Shown here: one piece after another, positions 11,828 to 19,890 of the stretch
Layout: the number at the start of each line of letters is the position of its first letter
How positions within the stretch are numbered: the first letter of the stretch is position 1
From: Gordonia asplenii
Lineage (GTDB): Bacteria > Actinomycetota > Actinomycetes > Mycobacteriales > Mycobacteriaceae
Reading direction: 5' to 3'
NCBI RefSeq assembly: GCF_012933505.1
Contig: NZ_JABBNB010000030.1
Location: forward strand, 1-64,000
DNA length: 64,000 bases
Made by a program: the position numbers and the translations under genes
The notes under the pieces: model-generated
Told to the model about the DNA's origin: nothing
The model's database searches: none
What the model saw: only the letters and a program-made list of their open reading frames with translations

Positions 11828-12922
11828 GTGTCAATACTTGCCTCGCCGCCGCTCCCGGCCGCCACCGGTCGGCCGACCATCAGCTGCGCGGCCCGTCGCT
11901 CGACGTCGCCGGCGGCCGCGCGCCACGACGACTGGCTGCGTCCACACGGATCAGTGCGTTCCCGGATGGTCAACGGCTACCTCTCGCTGGTCGCGCCGCG
12001 GGCGATGGCCGCGGTCGAGCTGATTCCGCCGGCATTCGCACCGGCGATGGTGACCACATTGCGTCCCGCGGTGAATTCGACGCTGGTCGCGCTCAGTCCG
12101 ACACCTCGCGGGACCACTGCGCGCCCGGTATCGGTGTCGGTGCGCGGCACCCTGCCCGGCCGACCGGTCGAACATGTACGCGGCGAGTGGGTCTACGGAC
12201 CCGATGTCGAAAGACCGGTGGACCCGGCGTCGGCGTCGATCATCTACTACCTGCACGGCAGCGGTTACGTCGTCTGCTCGCCGCGGACGCATCGCGGACT
12301 GGTGTCGAGACTGTCGCAGCGGACGAGTCGCGCCGTGTTCAGCCTCGACTATCGGCTCGGCCCCCGCTATCACCAGCCGGCGGGCGGCGACGACACCATC
12401 CGCGGCTACCACTGGCTGCTCGACCTCGGGTATCGGCCGGAGAACATCGTCGTCGCGGGCGATTCCGCGGGCGGGCATCTCGCGCTGGACCTACTCGCCG
12501 ACAATCATCGGACCGGGACGGCGCAACCCGGCGGAATGGTCTTGTTCTCGCCGCTGCTCGACCCGACGTTCGGTCTCGCGGTGAACCGGCAGGCGCGCGG
12601 CGTTCGGGATCCGATCATCGATGCGGCGGCCGCCGCACGCTTCCTCGAGCTCTACACCGGTCGCGTCCAGCGCGACGACCCGCGCGTCATCGCGCCGATC
12701 ACCGCGGGAATGTCGTTGCCGCCCACGCTGATTCAGGTCGGCGCGCGCGAGGTGATGGCCGACGACGCGCGTGGCATCTACGACGAATTGCGAGTCGCGG
12801 GCGGGTTCGTGCAGTTACAGGAGTGGCCGGATCAAGGTCACGTGTTCCAGATGTTCCCGTATCTCACGCCGGAGTCGAGGCGCGCGGTCAGCGAGGCGGC
12901 CCGGTTCATCCGCGGGTTGTAG
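11828..12922 (+). CDS. Alpha/beta hydrolase, hormone-sensitive-lipase family esterase
   Basis: The HSL oxyanion motif appears as YLHGSGYV (HGSG in place of the usual HGGG). The nucleophile motif is GDSAGGH and the late catalytic residues lie in VGAREVMADD and DQGHVFQMF. It probably hydrolyses short- or medium-chain esters in the cytosol. The start is uncertain. GTG at 11828 (364 residues) follows a TATGGT -10-like element by 6 bases, fitting a leaderless transcript. ATG at 11966 (318 residues, MVNGYLSL) is where family-like sequence becomes clear. The upstream frame has coding-like third-position GC. It is followed by a hairpin shared with the convergent phasin-like gene. Confidence 0.85.
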   Translation: MSILASPPLPAATGRPTISCAARRSTSPAAARHDDWLRPHGSVRSRMVNGYLSLVAPRAMAAVELIPPAFAPAMVTTLRPAVNSTLVALSPTPRGTTARPVSVSVRGTLPGRPVEHVRGEWVYGPDVERPVDPASASIIYYLHGSGYVVCSPRTHRGLVSRLSQRTSRAVFSLDYRLGPRYHQPAGGDDTIRGYHWLLDLGYRPENIVVAGDSAGGHLALDLLADNHRTGTAQPGGMVLFSPLLDPTFGLAVNRQARGVRDPIIDAAAAARFLELYTGRVQRDDPRVIAPITAGMSLPPTLIQVGAREVMADDARGIYDELRVAGGFVQLQEWPDQGHVFQMFPYLTPESRRAVSEAARFIRGL

Positions 12923-12940
12923 TCCCCCGCCCCGCAACAA

Positions 12941-12996
12941 CTGAAAACCCCCCGTCACGAGGAGGGATTCTCCTCGGGCCGGGGGATTGTTTTCAG
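12941..12996. terminator. Bidirectional hairpin between esterase and phasin-like gene 1
   Basis: CTGAAAACCCCC pairs with GGGGG ... TTTTCAG around an inner stem CGAGGA/TCCTCG. The outer A and T runs give a terminator of intrinsic type in both directions. A diverged copy of the same hairpin lies at 13581-13634 downstream of phasin-like gene 2, so it was duplicated with the gene. Confidence 0.7.
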
Positions 12997-13013
12997 AGTT
13001 GTGTTCGGCTGTC

Positions 13014-13316
13014 TCACGCGGTCTTGCGGACGATCGAGAGCTTCTCGACCGAATCGGTCAGCGAGATGACCTGCTTGCGAATCGACTCGATGTTCTTGTC
13101 GGTCGGGCGCACAGAGTCGCGGATGTCGACGACGCGGCGGCGAGTGCCTTTCTCGACGTCGGCGGCAGTGTCGATCAGGTCGTCGAGAACATCTTTGGTG
13201 GAGTCGACGAACGACGACAGGAAGTCAGCCAGATGAGCCGTCTGCTTGACGCTCTTCTTCTTGGTGCCCTTGGCCTTGGCGGTAGCGGCGGTCTTGGTGG
13301 TGGTCTTTGTAGCCAT
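13014..13316 (-). CDS. Phasin-like PHA-granule protein, copy 1
   Basis: 100 residues with a Lys/Thr/Ala-rich tail (about 1-25) and then a long amphipathic helical stretch (FLSSFVDSTKDVLDDLIDTA, ending SIRKQVISLTDSVEKL). It has no cysteine, signal or membrane segment. Small helical proteins with a basic tail next to PhaR regulators are typical granule-coating phasins; here the assignment rests on architecture, the related gene at 23.1 kb beside a PhaR-like gene, and the shared promoter. AAGGAG lies 10 bases upstream of the ATG. Apart from the N-terminal tail it is nearly identical to copy 2. It could instead be another small coiled-coil or nucleoid-like protein. Confidence 0.65.
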   Translation of the reverse strand: MATKTTTKTAATAKAKGTKKKSVKQTAHLADFLSSFVDSTKDVLDDLIDTAADVEKGTRRRVVDIRDSVRPTDKNIESIRKQVISLTDSVEKLSIVRKTA

Positions 13317-13347
13317 GTCAGTGTCTCCTTGGTTGAGGTGTTCCCGT

Positions 13348-13390
13348 TTGCGTAATCAATACTTTACGCATCGCGTTATTGATTACGCAA
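13348..13390 (-). promoter_or_regulatory. Putative PhaR operator, phasin-like gene 1
   Basis: A perfect 14-bp inverted repeat, TTGCGTAATCAATA (13348-13361) and its complement (13377-13390), encloses a third half-site TTACGCA (13364-13370). It sits 32-74 bases upstream of the ATG, over the likely core promoter. The same half-site layout occurs at 13990-14032 and 23389-23430. Confidence 0.7.
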
Positions 13391-13395
13391 TGCGT

Positions 13396-13411
13396 TGTGA
13401 GACAAGTCACG
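13396..13411. promoter_or_regulatory. CRP/GlxR-like box, phasin-like gene 1
   Basis: TGTGAGACAAGTCACG matches TGTGA-N6-TCACA with one mismatch. It lies 5 bases from the putative PhaR operator on the upstream side of the promoter, about 87 bases from the start codon. Confidence 0.55.
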
Positions 13412-13423
13412 TGAGTGCCACCC

Positions 13424-13540
13424 GCCGGTTGAGCCGGGCCGGAGCGCAAGCGAAGGCCCGTGTCGAAACCACGCGACACACTCAAACTCGCGCGCCATGC
13501 CCGGGTTTCGACTCGGCTTCGCCTCGCTCAACCAACGGAA
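13424..13540. repeat. Inverted pair of interspersed repeat R1
   Basis: Plus-oriented copy at 13424-13473 (CCGGTTGAGCCGGGCCGGAG ...) and shorter minus-oriented copy at 13503-13540 (GGTTTCGACTCGGCTTCGCC ...). The pair lies between the two duplicated phasin-like units. Confidence 0.7.
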
Positions 13541-13580
13541 GAGGCGCTCGCTCAACAACGGAAGCAGTGGGCCCCGGACA

Positions 13581-13634
13581 TGAAAATCCCCCGACGACGT
13601 GGAGAGATTCTCCACGGTCAGGGGATTGTTTTCA
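13581..13634 (-). terminator. Terminator hairpin of phasin-like gene 2
   Basis: TGAAAATCCCC pairs with GGGGATTGTTTTCA, with an inner stem GTGGAGA/TCTCCAC. It is a diverged copy of the 12941-12996 hairpin, and compensating arm changes preserve the fold. Confidence 0.7.
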
Positions 13635-13652
13635 GAGCTGTGTTCGTCTGTC

Positions 13653-13958
13653 TCACGCGGTCTTGCGGACGATCGAGAGCTTCTCGACCGAATCGGTCAG
13701 CGAGATGACCTGCTTGCGAATCGACTCGATGTTCTTGTCGGTCGGGCGCACAGAGTCCCGAATGTCGACGACGCGGCGACGAGTACCCTTCTCCACGTCG
13801 GCGGCAGTATCGATCAGATCGTCGAGAACATCCTTGGTCGAATCGACGAACGACGACAGGAAGTCAGCCAGGTGAGCGGTCTGCTTGGCGCTCTTCTTCT
13901 TGGTGCCCTTGGCCTTGGTGGCGGTGGCGGTCTTGGTGGTGGTGGTCTTGGTAGCCAT
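13653..13958 (-). CDS. Phasin-like PHA-granule protein, copy 2
   Basis: 101 residues. From residue about 22 to the end it equals copy 1 (13014-13316) apart from one Val/Ala change; differences otherwise lie in the Lys/Thr-rich tail. The leader, ribosome site and operator are also nearly identical, so gene plus control region was duplicated recently as one unit. Many synonymous third-base changes with almost no amino-acid change suggest selection to keep the protein. It is divergent from the isocitrate-lyase-family gene, and the CRP-like box at 14038-14053 could serve both. Function is assigned as for copy 1. Confidence 0.65.
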   Translation of the reverse strand: MATKTTTTKTATATKAKGTKKKSAKQTAHLADFLSSFVDSTKDVLDDLIDTAADVEKGTRRRVVDIRDSVRPTDKNIESIRKQVISLTDSVEKLSIVRKTA

Positions 13959-13989
13959 GTCAGTGTCTCCTTGGTTGAGGTGTTCCCGT

Positions 13990-14032
13990 TTGCGTAATCA
14001 ATACTTTACGCACCGCGTTATTGATTACGCAA
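13990..14032 (-). promoter_or_regulatory. Putative PhaR operator, phasin-like gene 2
   Basis: The same perfect 14-bp inverted repeat as at gene 1 (13990-14003 and 14019-14032), with the internal TTACGCA half-site at 14006-14012. One base in the spacer differs from copy 1. Confidence 0.7.
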
Positions 14033-14037
14033 TGCGT

Positions 14038-14053
14038 TGTGGCTGAGCTCACA
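14038..14053. promoter_or_regulatory. CRP/GlxR-like box between phasin-like gene 2 and the ICL-family gene
   Basis: TGTGGCTGAGCTCACA matches TGTGA-N6-TCACA with one mismatch. The six central bases and the flanks differ completely from copy 1, yet the box is kept at the same distance, which argues for function. Confidence 0.55.
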
Positions 14054-14112
14054 GTTGAACCGGACCGCGCGAAACTCTCGACGATGTCGTACCCACGGAG
14101 TAGGCAGTACAC

Positions 14113-14880
14113 ATGACTACCCCCACCGACACCCTGCGCGGCTACGCCGACACCCTCCTCGCCCTGCATCAGCCCGGAAACCCCGTCGTCCTGCCCACCG
14201 TCTGGGACGCTTGGTCGGCAAAGCTCGCCGTCGACGCCGGATTCTCCGCACTCACCGTAGGCAGCCACCCGGTCTCGGACTCGATCGGCAAACCCGACAA
14301 CGAAGGCCTTACCTTCGACGATCTGTTGACCCGGGTCGCACAGATCACCGCTGCCGTCGACGTCCCCATCTCCGTCGACATCGAGTCGGGTTACGGCGAG
14401 ACCGCGCAGCGGTTGATCACCGGACTCCTCGACGCAGGGGCCGTCGGCCTCAATATCGAAGACACCGTGCACAGCGAGGGCGGACGCCTGCGAACATCGA
14501 CCGAACACGCGGAACTCGTTGGCGAACTGCGAAAGTCAGCCGACGATGCCGGCGTGCACGTCGTCGTGAATGCACGCACGGACCTCTTCATCCGCAACGA
14601 CGGCGACGATTCGGACCGAGTCGAACGCGTCATCGCCCGCCTCAACGAGGCCGCTGACGCCGGCGCCGATTCGCTGTACCCGGTCGGGCGCCACGACCCC
14701 GACACGCAACGTCGGCTCACCGGCGAACTGCGCCTGCCGGTCAATGCGATCGCGTTGCCCGGCGTCGACGATCCGGCGTCGTTCGGCCCGCTCGGCGTCG
14801 GCCGGATCAGCTTCGGACCGTTCCTACAGGGGGCGCTGGCCGGACACGCGACAACGCTGTTGGGTCGCTGGACCGACTGA
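14113..14880 (+). CDS. Isocitrate lyase/PEP mutase superfamily protein
   Basis: 255 residues, a single TIM-barrel of the ICL/PEPM superfamily. The Mg/substrate region is visible as PISVDIESGYGE, GLNIEDTV and VVVNARTDLF. It lacks the KKCGH-type catalytic loop of true isocitrate lyases, so it belongs to the small-enzyme group (2-methylisocitrate-lyase-like, oxaloacetate-decarboxylase-like or phosphonopyruvate-hydrolase-like). The substrate cannot be read from sequence. It is divergent from phasin-like gene 2 with a CRP-like box between them. A weak GGAG lies about 14 bases upstream of the ATG. Confidence 0.85.
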   Translation: MTTPTDTLRGYADTLLALHQPGNPVVLPTVWDAWSAKLAVDAGFSALTVGSHPVSDSIGKPDNEGLTFDDLLTRVAQITAAVDVPISVDIESGYGETAQRLITGLLDAGAVGLNIEDTVHSEGGRLRTSTEHAELVGELRKSADDAGVHVVVNARTDLFIRNDGDDSDRVERVIARLNEAADAGADSLYPVGRHDPDTQRRLTGELRLPVNAIALPGVDDPASFGPLGVGRISFGPFLQGALAGHATTLLGRWTD

Positions 14881-15030
14881 GACATCGGCAGGCAGTGTTG
14901 CGGCCCCGAGGCGCGCAACTGTCGGTATCCGGTAGCAGCGTGGCGCCTGGAACACAGCGCGAACGAACTGGCGTGCCCGGCCACTTTCGCCTGCGGGTCC
15001 CGGCCGGCACTCCGTTACCGGCCAGGACGA

Positions 15031-15999
15031 CTACGACCTTGTGTCCCAGCGGGATTCGACCGTCAGCACCAGTGCTGCCAACGTGGCATTGACCGGCGCA
15101 TGCAATCCGACCTTGGCGGCCTCGACCGGCACGGCACCGTTTATCACCCCGATCTCGCTCGGGCGCAGCGCTTCATGATCGAGGAGTGCCGACGGCTTGG
15201 CGTCCGGCATCTGCCGGCCGAACGCGATCGCGAACTCCACTGGATCGGCGACGGTGATCGGGATCTCCAACGCACGGGCCGTAGTCCAGGCCTCTGTCGC
15301 TGCGTCCTGACTGATCGGGGCCATAACGGCATCATCGATCACCTCGCCGACCGTCATTCCGGTCAGCGCGCATGGTGCGCTGTACGCGACGTTGCAGATC
15401 AGCTTCTCCCATTGCATCGCAGCGATATTCGATACGGCTTCCGCATCGAAACCGCCAGCCCTCCAGGCCTGCGCAACCCGTTCGACGCGTTCTCCGCTGA
15501 GTCCCGCATAGCTGCCGAGTCGGATGGCTCGCATCGCGTTGTGGTGTGCACGGCCGGGTCCGGTGCGCGCGGCGCCGAAGCCGCTGGCGATCCCCACCGC
15601 CAGCCGATCCGCCCCGACATGTTCGGCCACGAGGTCCGCCGAACCCAATCCGTTCTGAATTGTCAGGACCACTGTGTCAGTGCCGAGGAGCGGCCCAAGT
15701 GACCGCGCTGCGGCCGCGACGCCCGCTGCTTTGACCGCGAGCACGACCAGATCGACTGGCACGTCGGGTACGGATGTGTAGGCAGGCAGTCGAATTCCGA
15801 ATTCCCCGTCCGGGCCATCGACATATAGGCCCGCGGTGCTGATGGCAGCCACGTGATCGGCCCCTCGGTCGACCACGATCACATGGTGACCGGCACGAGC
15901 TAATCGTCCCGCATACACCGAGCCCATTGCACCGCAGCCGACCACGGCTACCGACATGGGTGCAGCGCGGTGTACCTGGCTCTCCTCGGCGTCGCTCAT
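15031..15999 (-). CDS. Ketopantoate reductase family NAD(P)H-dependent dehydrogenase
   Basis: 322 residues. The N-terminal Rossmann motif is AVVGCGAMGSVYAGRLARAG. Further ApbA/PanE-like signatures are VLAVKAAGV, TIQNGLG and WEKLICNVAYSAPCALTG. Such enzymes reduce 2-ketoacids; a true pantothenate role is unlikely because this is the last gene of a catabolic operon. The ATG at 15999 overlaps the preceding stop as ATGA; a second Met (MSVAVVG, 15957) is an alternative start. It likely acts on a ketoacid made by the upstream dehydratase-like enzyme (inference). Confidence 0.87.
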   Translation of the reverse strand: MSDAEESQVHRAAPMSVAVVGCGAMGSVYAGRLARAGHHVIVVDRGADHVAAISTAGLYVDGPDGEFGIRLPAYTSVPDVPVDLVVLAVKAAGVAAAARSLGPLLGTDTVVLTIQNGLGSADLVAEHVGADRLAVGIASGFGAARTGPGRAHHNAMRAIRLGSYAGLSGERVERVAQAWRAGGFDAEAVSNIAAMQWEKLICNVAYSAPCALTGMTVGEVIDDAVMAPISQDAATEAWTTARALEIPITVADPVEFAIAFGRQMPDAKPSALLDHEALRPSEIGVINGAVPVEAAKVGLHAPVNATLAALVLTVESRWDTRS

Positions 16000-17162
16000 C
16001 CCAACAGTGCCCCGATCTCGACGTCCAGACCTGGTTTGCCTTCGAGTCCGAATCCTGGGCGCTGTCCCGGGGTGATGACGCCGTCGACGACCGCGCAGTC
16101 GTCCGTGTACCCGCCGAAAGGTGCGAATACACCCGGATACGCCTCGCAGCCACCGAGTCCCATACCAGTGACGATGTGCAGATTGATCAGGTGCCCACCG
16201 TGCGGCACCGCCTGCCTGCGATCAAACCCTCGCTGCTCCATCAGATCGATCATCGCGGCGTACTCGGTAAGGCCATAGCTCAGCCCCGCATCCATCTGCA
16301 ACAGGTCGCGATCGGGCCGAAGTCCGCCGAAATCAAGGAGATTCACGGTATCGCCGACCGAGAAGAGGTTCTCACCCGTCGCGAGTGCGCCGCTATATGC
16401 CCCGGCGAGTTCACGATGCGACCGCAGATCCAGCGGGTCGACCGGTTCCTCGTACCAGCGCAGCCGATACGGCTCCAGCGCCTGGCCATACGCCAGCGCA
16501 GTCGCACAGTCGAAACGCCCGTTAGCGTCGACGGCCAGCCGTCCGCCATCACCGACGACGCTCAGCACTGCCTCGATGCGGCGTCGATCCTCGTCCAGCG
16601 GCGCGCCGCCGATCTTGATCTTCACCGCCTGATAGCCCGCATCGAGATAGCCGCACACCTCATCGACGAGTCCTCGGTCATCCCCGTCGCTGCGGTAATA
16701 GCCGCCCGCGGCATACACCGGAACTCCAGCGCTATTCGGTTGTCTGCCATGGTGATCGGCGATGATGGCATGCGCGGGTACATCGTCGATCTTGGCCAGC
16801 AGATCCCAGCACGCCAGTTCGATCGACGCGGCAGCCGCTGCGCGATCGCCGTGCCCTCCGGGCTTCTCGTCGCGCATCGCGGATGCCAGCACCCGCGCTG
16901 GATCGATCCGCCCGCTATCGGTGTCCAGCAATGTTTCTGGTGGTGCCGCAAGCACTCTCGGTATCATCCGGTCTCGGAGGATGCCGCTCTGAGCGAATCG
17001 GCCGATCGAGTTGAAAGCCACCCCTGCGACTGGGCGGCCGTCACGGATCACATCACTGATCACCGCGACCAGCGACACCGTGTGATCGGCGAAGCTGACC
17101 ACCGAGTTGCTGATCGCTCCACGAAGCGGCACACTGCGCTCGCGAATATCGACGATGCGCAT
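15996..17162 (-). CDS. Enolase-superfamily dehydratase, D-tartrate dehydratase-like
   Basis: 388 residues of the mandelate racemase/muconate-lactonizing family. Sequence blocks recall Bradyrhizobium D-tartrate dehydratase: NSIGRFAQSGILRDR, NEKPGGHG-type DEKPGGHG, VYAAGGYY, KIKIGGAP, AVDANGRF, ATGENLF, LSYGLTEY and VPHGGH. Predicted catalytic Lys183 and His321 and metal ligands Asp212, Glu238 or Glu239, and Glu264 are all present. Abstraction of a proton alpha to a carboxylate with loss of water would give a 2-ketoacid. ATG at 17162 overlaps the ligase stop by one base (TGATG). An upstream extension in frame is ligase shadow. The exact diacid or sugar-acid substrate is not certain. Confidence 0.82.
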   Translation of the reverse strand: MRIVDIRERSVPLRGAISNSVVSFADHTVSLVAVISDVIRDGRPVAGVAFNSIGRFAQSGILRDRMIPRVLAAPPETLLDTDSGRIDPARVLASAMRDEKPGGHGDRAAAAASIELACWDLLAKIDDVPAHAIIADHHGRQPNSAGVPVYAAGGYYRSDGDDRGLVDEVCGYLDAGYQAVKIKIGGAPLDEDRRRIEAVLSVVGDGGRLAVDANGRFDCATALAYGQALEPYRLRWYEEPVDPLDLRSHRELAGAYSGALATGENLFSVGDTVNLLDFGGLRPDRDLLQMDAGLSYGLTEYAAMIDLMEQRGFDRRQAVPHGGHLINLHIVTGMGLGGCEAYPGVFAPFGGYTDDCAVVDGVITPGQRPGFGLEGKPGLDVEIGALLG

Positions 17163-18697
17163 CAGGTGTCGGCCCGCTCTGCCACGAGGTCTGGTAGTCG
17201 GTGTTTGACGACCTTGCCGCTGGCCGTGCGCGGCAGCTCGTTGACTACCTCCACGTGTGTCGGGCATTTGTAGTGCGCGATCCGCTCCCGGCAGTACGCG
17301 ATCAATTCCCTCGGGTCCGGGTCGGTTGCGTCGGCGGCGACAACCACCGCCACCACGGTCTCGCCCCAACGGTGATGCGGCATCCCGAACACGCCCACCT
17401 CACTGACCGCCGGATGCTCGGCCAGCACGTTCTCGATCTCGACCGGGTAGACGTTCTCGCCGCCGGTGATGATCATGTCCGACATGCGGTCGGTCAGATA
17501 GAGATAGCCGTCAGCGTCGAGGTGTCCGGCATCCCCGGTACGGAACCACCGATCCGCATCGAAGGCTTTGACGTTGTCCTCGTCGTTCTGCCAGTATCCG
17601 GGCGTGACCAGCGGGCTGCGCGTCCAGACTTCGCCGGTCTCCCCGATGGCGGCATCGCCAGCGGTTCCGGGTACCCGCACCGCGATCTCGACACCGGCGG
17701 CCGGCCGCCCGGCCGATGCCAGCCGCGCGCCGCCGGTCCGGTGATCCTCGATGTCGAGAAATGTGATGGGACCGCAGGTCTCGGTCATGCCATAGCTCTG
17801 GATGAAGTCGCAGCCGAGGACCGATTGCGCCTCGACGATCAACGCCGGCGGCATCGGTGACCCCGCATAGATGAGGGTCTGCAGTTGGGGCAGCTCGATG
17901 GTCGCCGCCTCGGGTACACGCACCATCTCCTGCAGGATTGCCGGCACCGTCAGCATGTGGGTGGCCCCTACCTCCACCATGGTCGCGAGCACGCTCGCCG
18001 GTGACGCGCCGCCGGTACCGACGAAGCGGGCGCCGCGACCCAAGCAGTAGAAGAGCCAACCGGTTCCGGACAAGTGGAACAGCGGCGCCGGAACGCAGAT
18101 CACCGAGTTGTCGTCAATGACCCAGGGAGACGCGGCGGCCAGATTCGCCGCGATCTGGCCGTTGGTGACGCGTACCGCCTTGGGTGTGCCGGAGGTACCA
18201 GAGGTGTACATGAGAAGGACATCTTCGTCGGCCGGGTGATCGCGGGCGGGAACTTCAGTGGGCCCGTCCGCGCCCCAATCGGCATATTCTCCGACACGGT
18301 CTCGCTCTGCGTCGAACACCACGGTCACCGACTCATTCGACAGCGCCGGATTCACCAGCGCCGCAAACGCCACGTCGGCCACCACGACCGTCGGTCGGCA
18401 GTGACGGAGCAGACGATCGACCTCGCTCGGTGACAGCCGCCAGTTGATCGGGACCGCCGCGATGCCGGTCTTGCTGGCCGCGACCATGATCTCTGCCCAC
18501 GTCACCGGGTCGGCACCGACATACGCGATCGGCCCGGGAATTCCGGCGAGAACGGTCGAGAGCTGCGACGCACGACGGTCCAATCCCGCGAAAGTCTGCC
18601 GATGGCCTGCGACACTTGCGACCGCGATCGCATCGGGTTGGACCACCGCCCAGTGCTCGGTCATCGAGGCGATCGATTCCCACATCCGTATGTCCAT
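17162..18697 (-). CDS. AMP-dependent acyl-CoA ligase
   Basis: 511 residues of the ANL superfamily: P-loop LLMYTSGTSGTPKAV, A5 motif QSYGMTETCGP, hinge region FRTGDAGHLDADGYLYLTDR, and A10 lysine in PRTASGKVVKH. It activates a carboxylic acid to an acyl-CoA using ATP. The operon context (hydrolase before, dehydratase and reductase after) suggests the acid is an intermediate of the same catabolic route. It is 71 bases downstream of the hydrolase gene and coupled to the dehydratase gene. It lacks membrane segments, so it is soluble. Acid specificity cannot be predicted. Confidence 0.9.
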   Translation of the reverse strand: MDIRMWESIASMTEHWAVVQPDAIAVASVAGHRQTFAGLDRRASQLSTVLAGIPGPIAYVGADPVTWAEIMVAASKTGIAAVPINWRLSPSEVDRLLRHCRPTVVVADVAFAALVNPALSNESVTVVFDAERDRVGEYADWGADGPTEVPARDHPADEDVLLMYTSGTSGTPKAVRVTNGQIAANLAAASPWVIDDNSVICVPAPLFHLSGTGWLFYCLGRGARFVGTGGASPASVLATMVEVGATHMLTVPAILQEMVRVPEAATIELPQLQTLIYAGSPMPPALIVEAQSVLGCDFIQSYGMTETCGPITFLDIEDHRTGGARLASAGRPAAGVEIAVRVPGTAGDAAIGETGEVWTRSPLVTPGYWQNDEDNVKAFDADRWFRTGDAGHLDADGYLYLTDRMSDMIITGGENVYPVEIENVLAEHPAVSEVGVFGMPHHRWGETVVAVVVAADATDPDPRELIAYCRERIAHYKCPTHVEVVNELPRTASGKVVKHRLPDLVAERADT

Positions 18698-18768
18698 GTC
18701 GCCGTTTCTCTTTCGCGGAAGTCGGGTGAGGCTGGTGTCTCGTGTCGGAGCACTCGTGCCCCGGGTCG

Positions 18769-19890
18769 CTAGTTCAGCCGGTCGGCGATCCAGCCCGCGA
18801 CGAGATCTGCCATCTCGACCCGGGCGCCGTCGTCGCCGTTCGGCCGCCGGAAGTAGTGGTCGGCCGAGATGACATGCTGCTGAATGTCTTTCGATCCCAA
18901 GGCGGCCACGATGGCTGCGGCATCGCTGGGAAACACACCGGTGTCGCCGTCGGCATTGATCACCAGTGCGGGTTCGGTGATCCGCCCGAGGTGGGGAGCC
19001 GCACTGGTCTGCGAATCCTGGAGACTCCAGAGCGAAAGCCAGGTGCGCAGACTATTGGTGCCGGCGATGCCGAAGATCGAGTAGTTGGCCCTTGCCGGAA
19101 CACCGGCGTAGCAGGAATTCGGCTCTCGATTCGTCGGCTCGATCGACGGATCAACCATCCGCGGATCGGCCCACGCGCGGTACAGGTTGAAGAGCCGGTC
19201 GTGATATCCAGCCTCCTGCACGCGCGCGAGCTCCTTCTTGACCCAGTCGGTGATCCGATGATTGCGGGCCACCTGAGCCGCGCGGTACCGGTCGATGAAC
19301 TCGGCGTCGAACGGTGGCGTGCGCCCATCTCGGAACAGGCTGAGCTCGGGATCGGTTGCCAGTGGATCGTTTTCGTCAGTTACCGACGGATCGAACCAGT
19401 TCGTCAGTACTTCTGGACGCCCCAGGTGCGCGGCGGTGGACACATAGAGATCGGCCGCGGGCAGGTCTTCCACGCCGGTCGCCGGGCGCATGCCGTCTAG
19501 CGGCCGGACATTCGCCTCCTTGGCCTGTGACTGATAGGCGGCCATCAATGAACCGCCACCCGAGTTCCCCAGCAGCACGACATTTTCCACACCCTGTTCG
19601 CGCAGCCAGCGCACCCCTTGTCCGATGTCGACGAGCGCGTGATCGAGCAGAAAGGTGTGCTCGTTCCCGCGGAAACGGGTGTTCCAGCCCAAGAATCCGA
19701 TGCCCCGCTGGGCCATGTATTCGGCGAGATAGTGCTCGGAGAAGTCGATCGCATAATGCGCGGCGATCATCGCCGTCTTCGGCATCGCGCCGGCCGGCCG
19801 GTGATACACCCCCTGGCACGGATGGCCGCCCGCGCCGTGCCGCGCCGCCGTGGACGAATCGAGCGCGACCCAGTCGCGTTCGATTCTCAC
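18769..19890 (-). CDS. Alpha/beta hydrolase
   Basis: 373 residues with nucleophile motif LLGNSGGGSLMAAYQ, a C-terminal acid region (ALVINADGDTGVFPSDA) and a final His region (VISADHYFRRP). A middle cap of about 100 residues (WFDPSVTDEN ... RANYSIFGIAG) separates the halves. It probably cleaves an ester or a C-C bond of a ring-cleavage-type intermediate, in line with the VOC gene just upstream. It starts with GTG, overlapping the VOC stop as GTGA, so the two are co-translated. The substrate is unknown. Confidence 0.85.
   Translation of the reverse strand: MRIERDWVALDSSTAARHGAGGHPCQGVYHRPAGAMPKTAMIAAHYAIDFSEHYLAEYMAQRGIGFLGWNTRFRGNEHTFLLDHALVDIGQGVRWLREQGVENVVLLGNSGGGSLMAAYQSQAKEANVRPLDGMRPATGVEDLPAADLYVSTAAHLGRPEVLTNWFDPSVTDENDPLATDPELSLFRDGRTPPFDAEFIDRYRAAQVARNHRITDWVKKELARVQEAGYHDRLFNLYRAWADPRMVDPSIEPTNREPNSCYAGVPARANYSIFGIAGTNSLRTWLSLWSLQDSQTSAAPHLGRITEPALVINADGDTGVFPSDAAAIVAALGSKDIQQHVISADHYFRRPNGDDGARVEMADLVAGWIADRLN

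Noticed and set aside
11481-11834. 117-residue minus-strand ORF upstream of gltB
   Set aside because: No ribosome site, no family resemblance, and it overlaps the esterase promoter.
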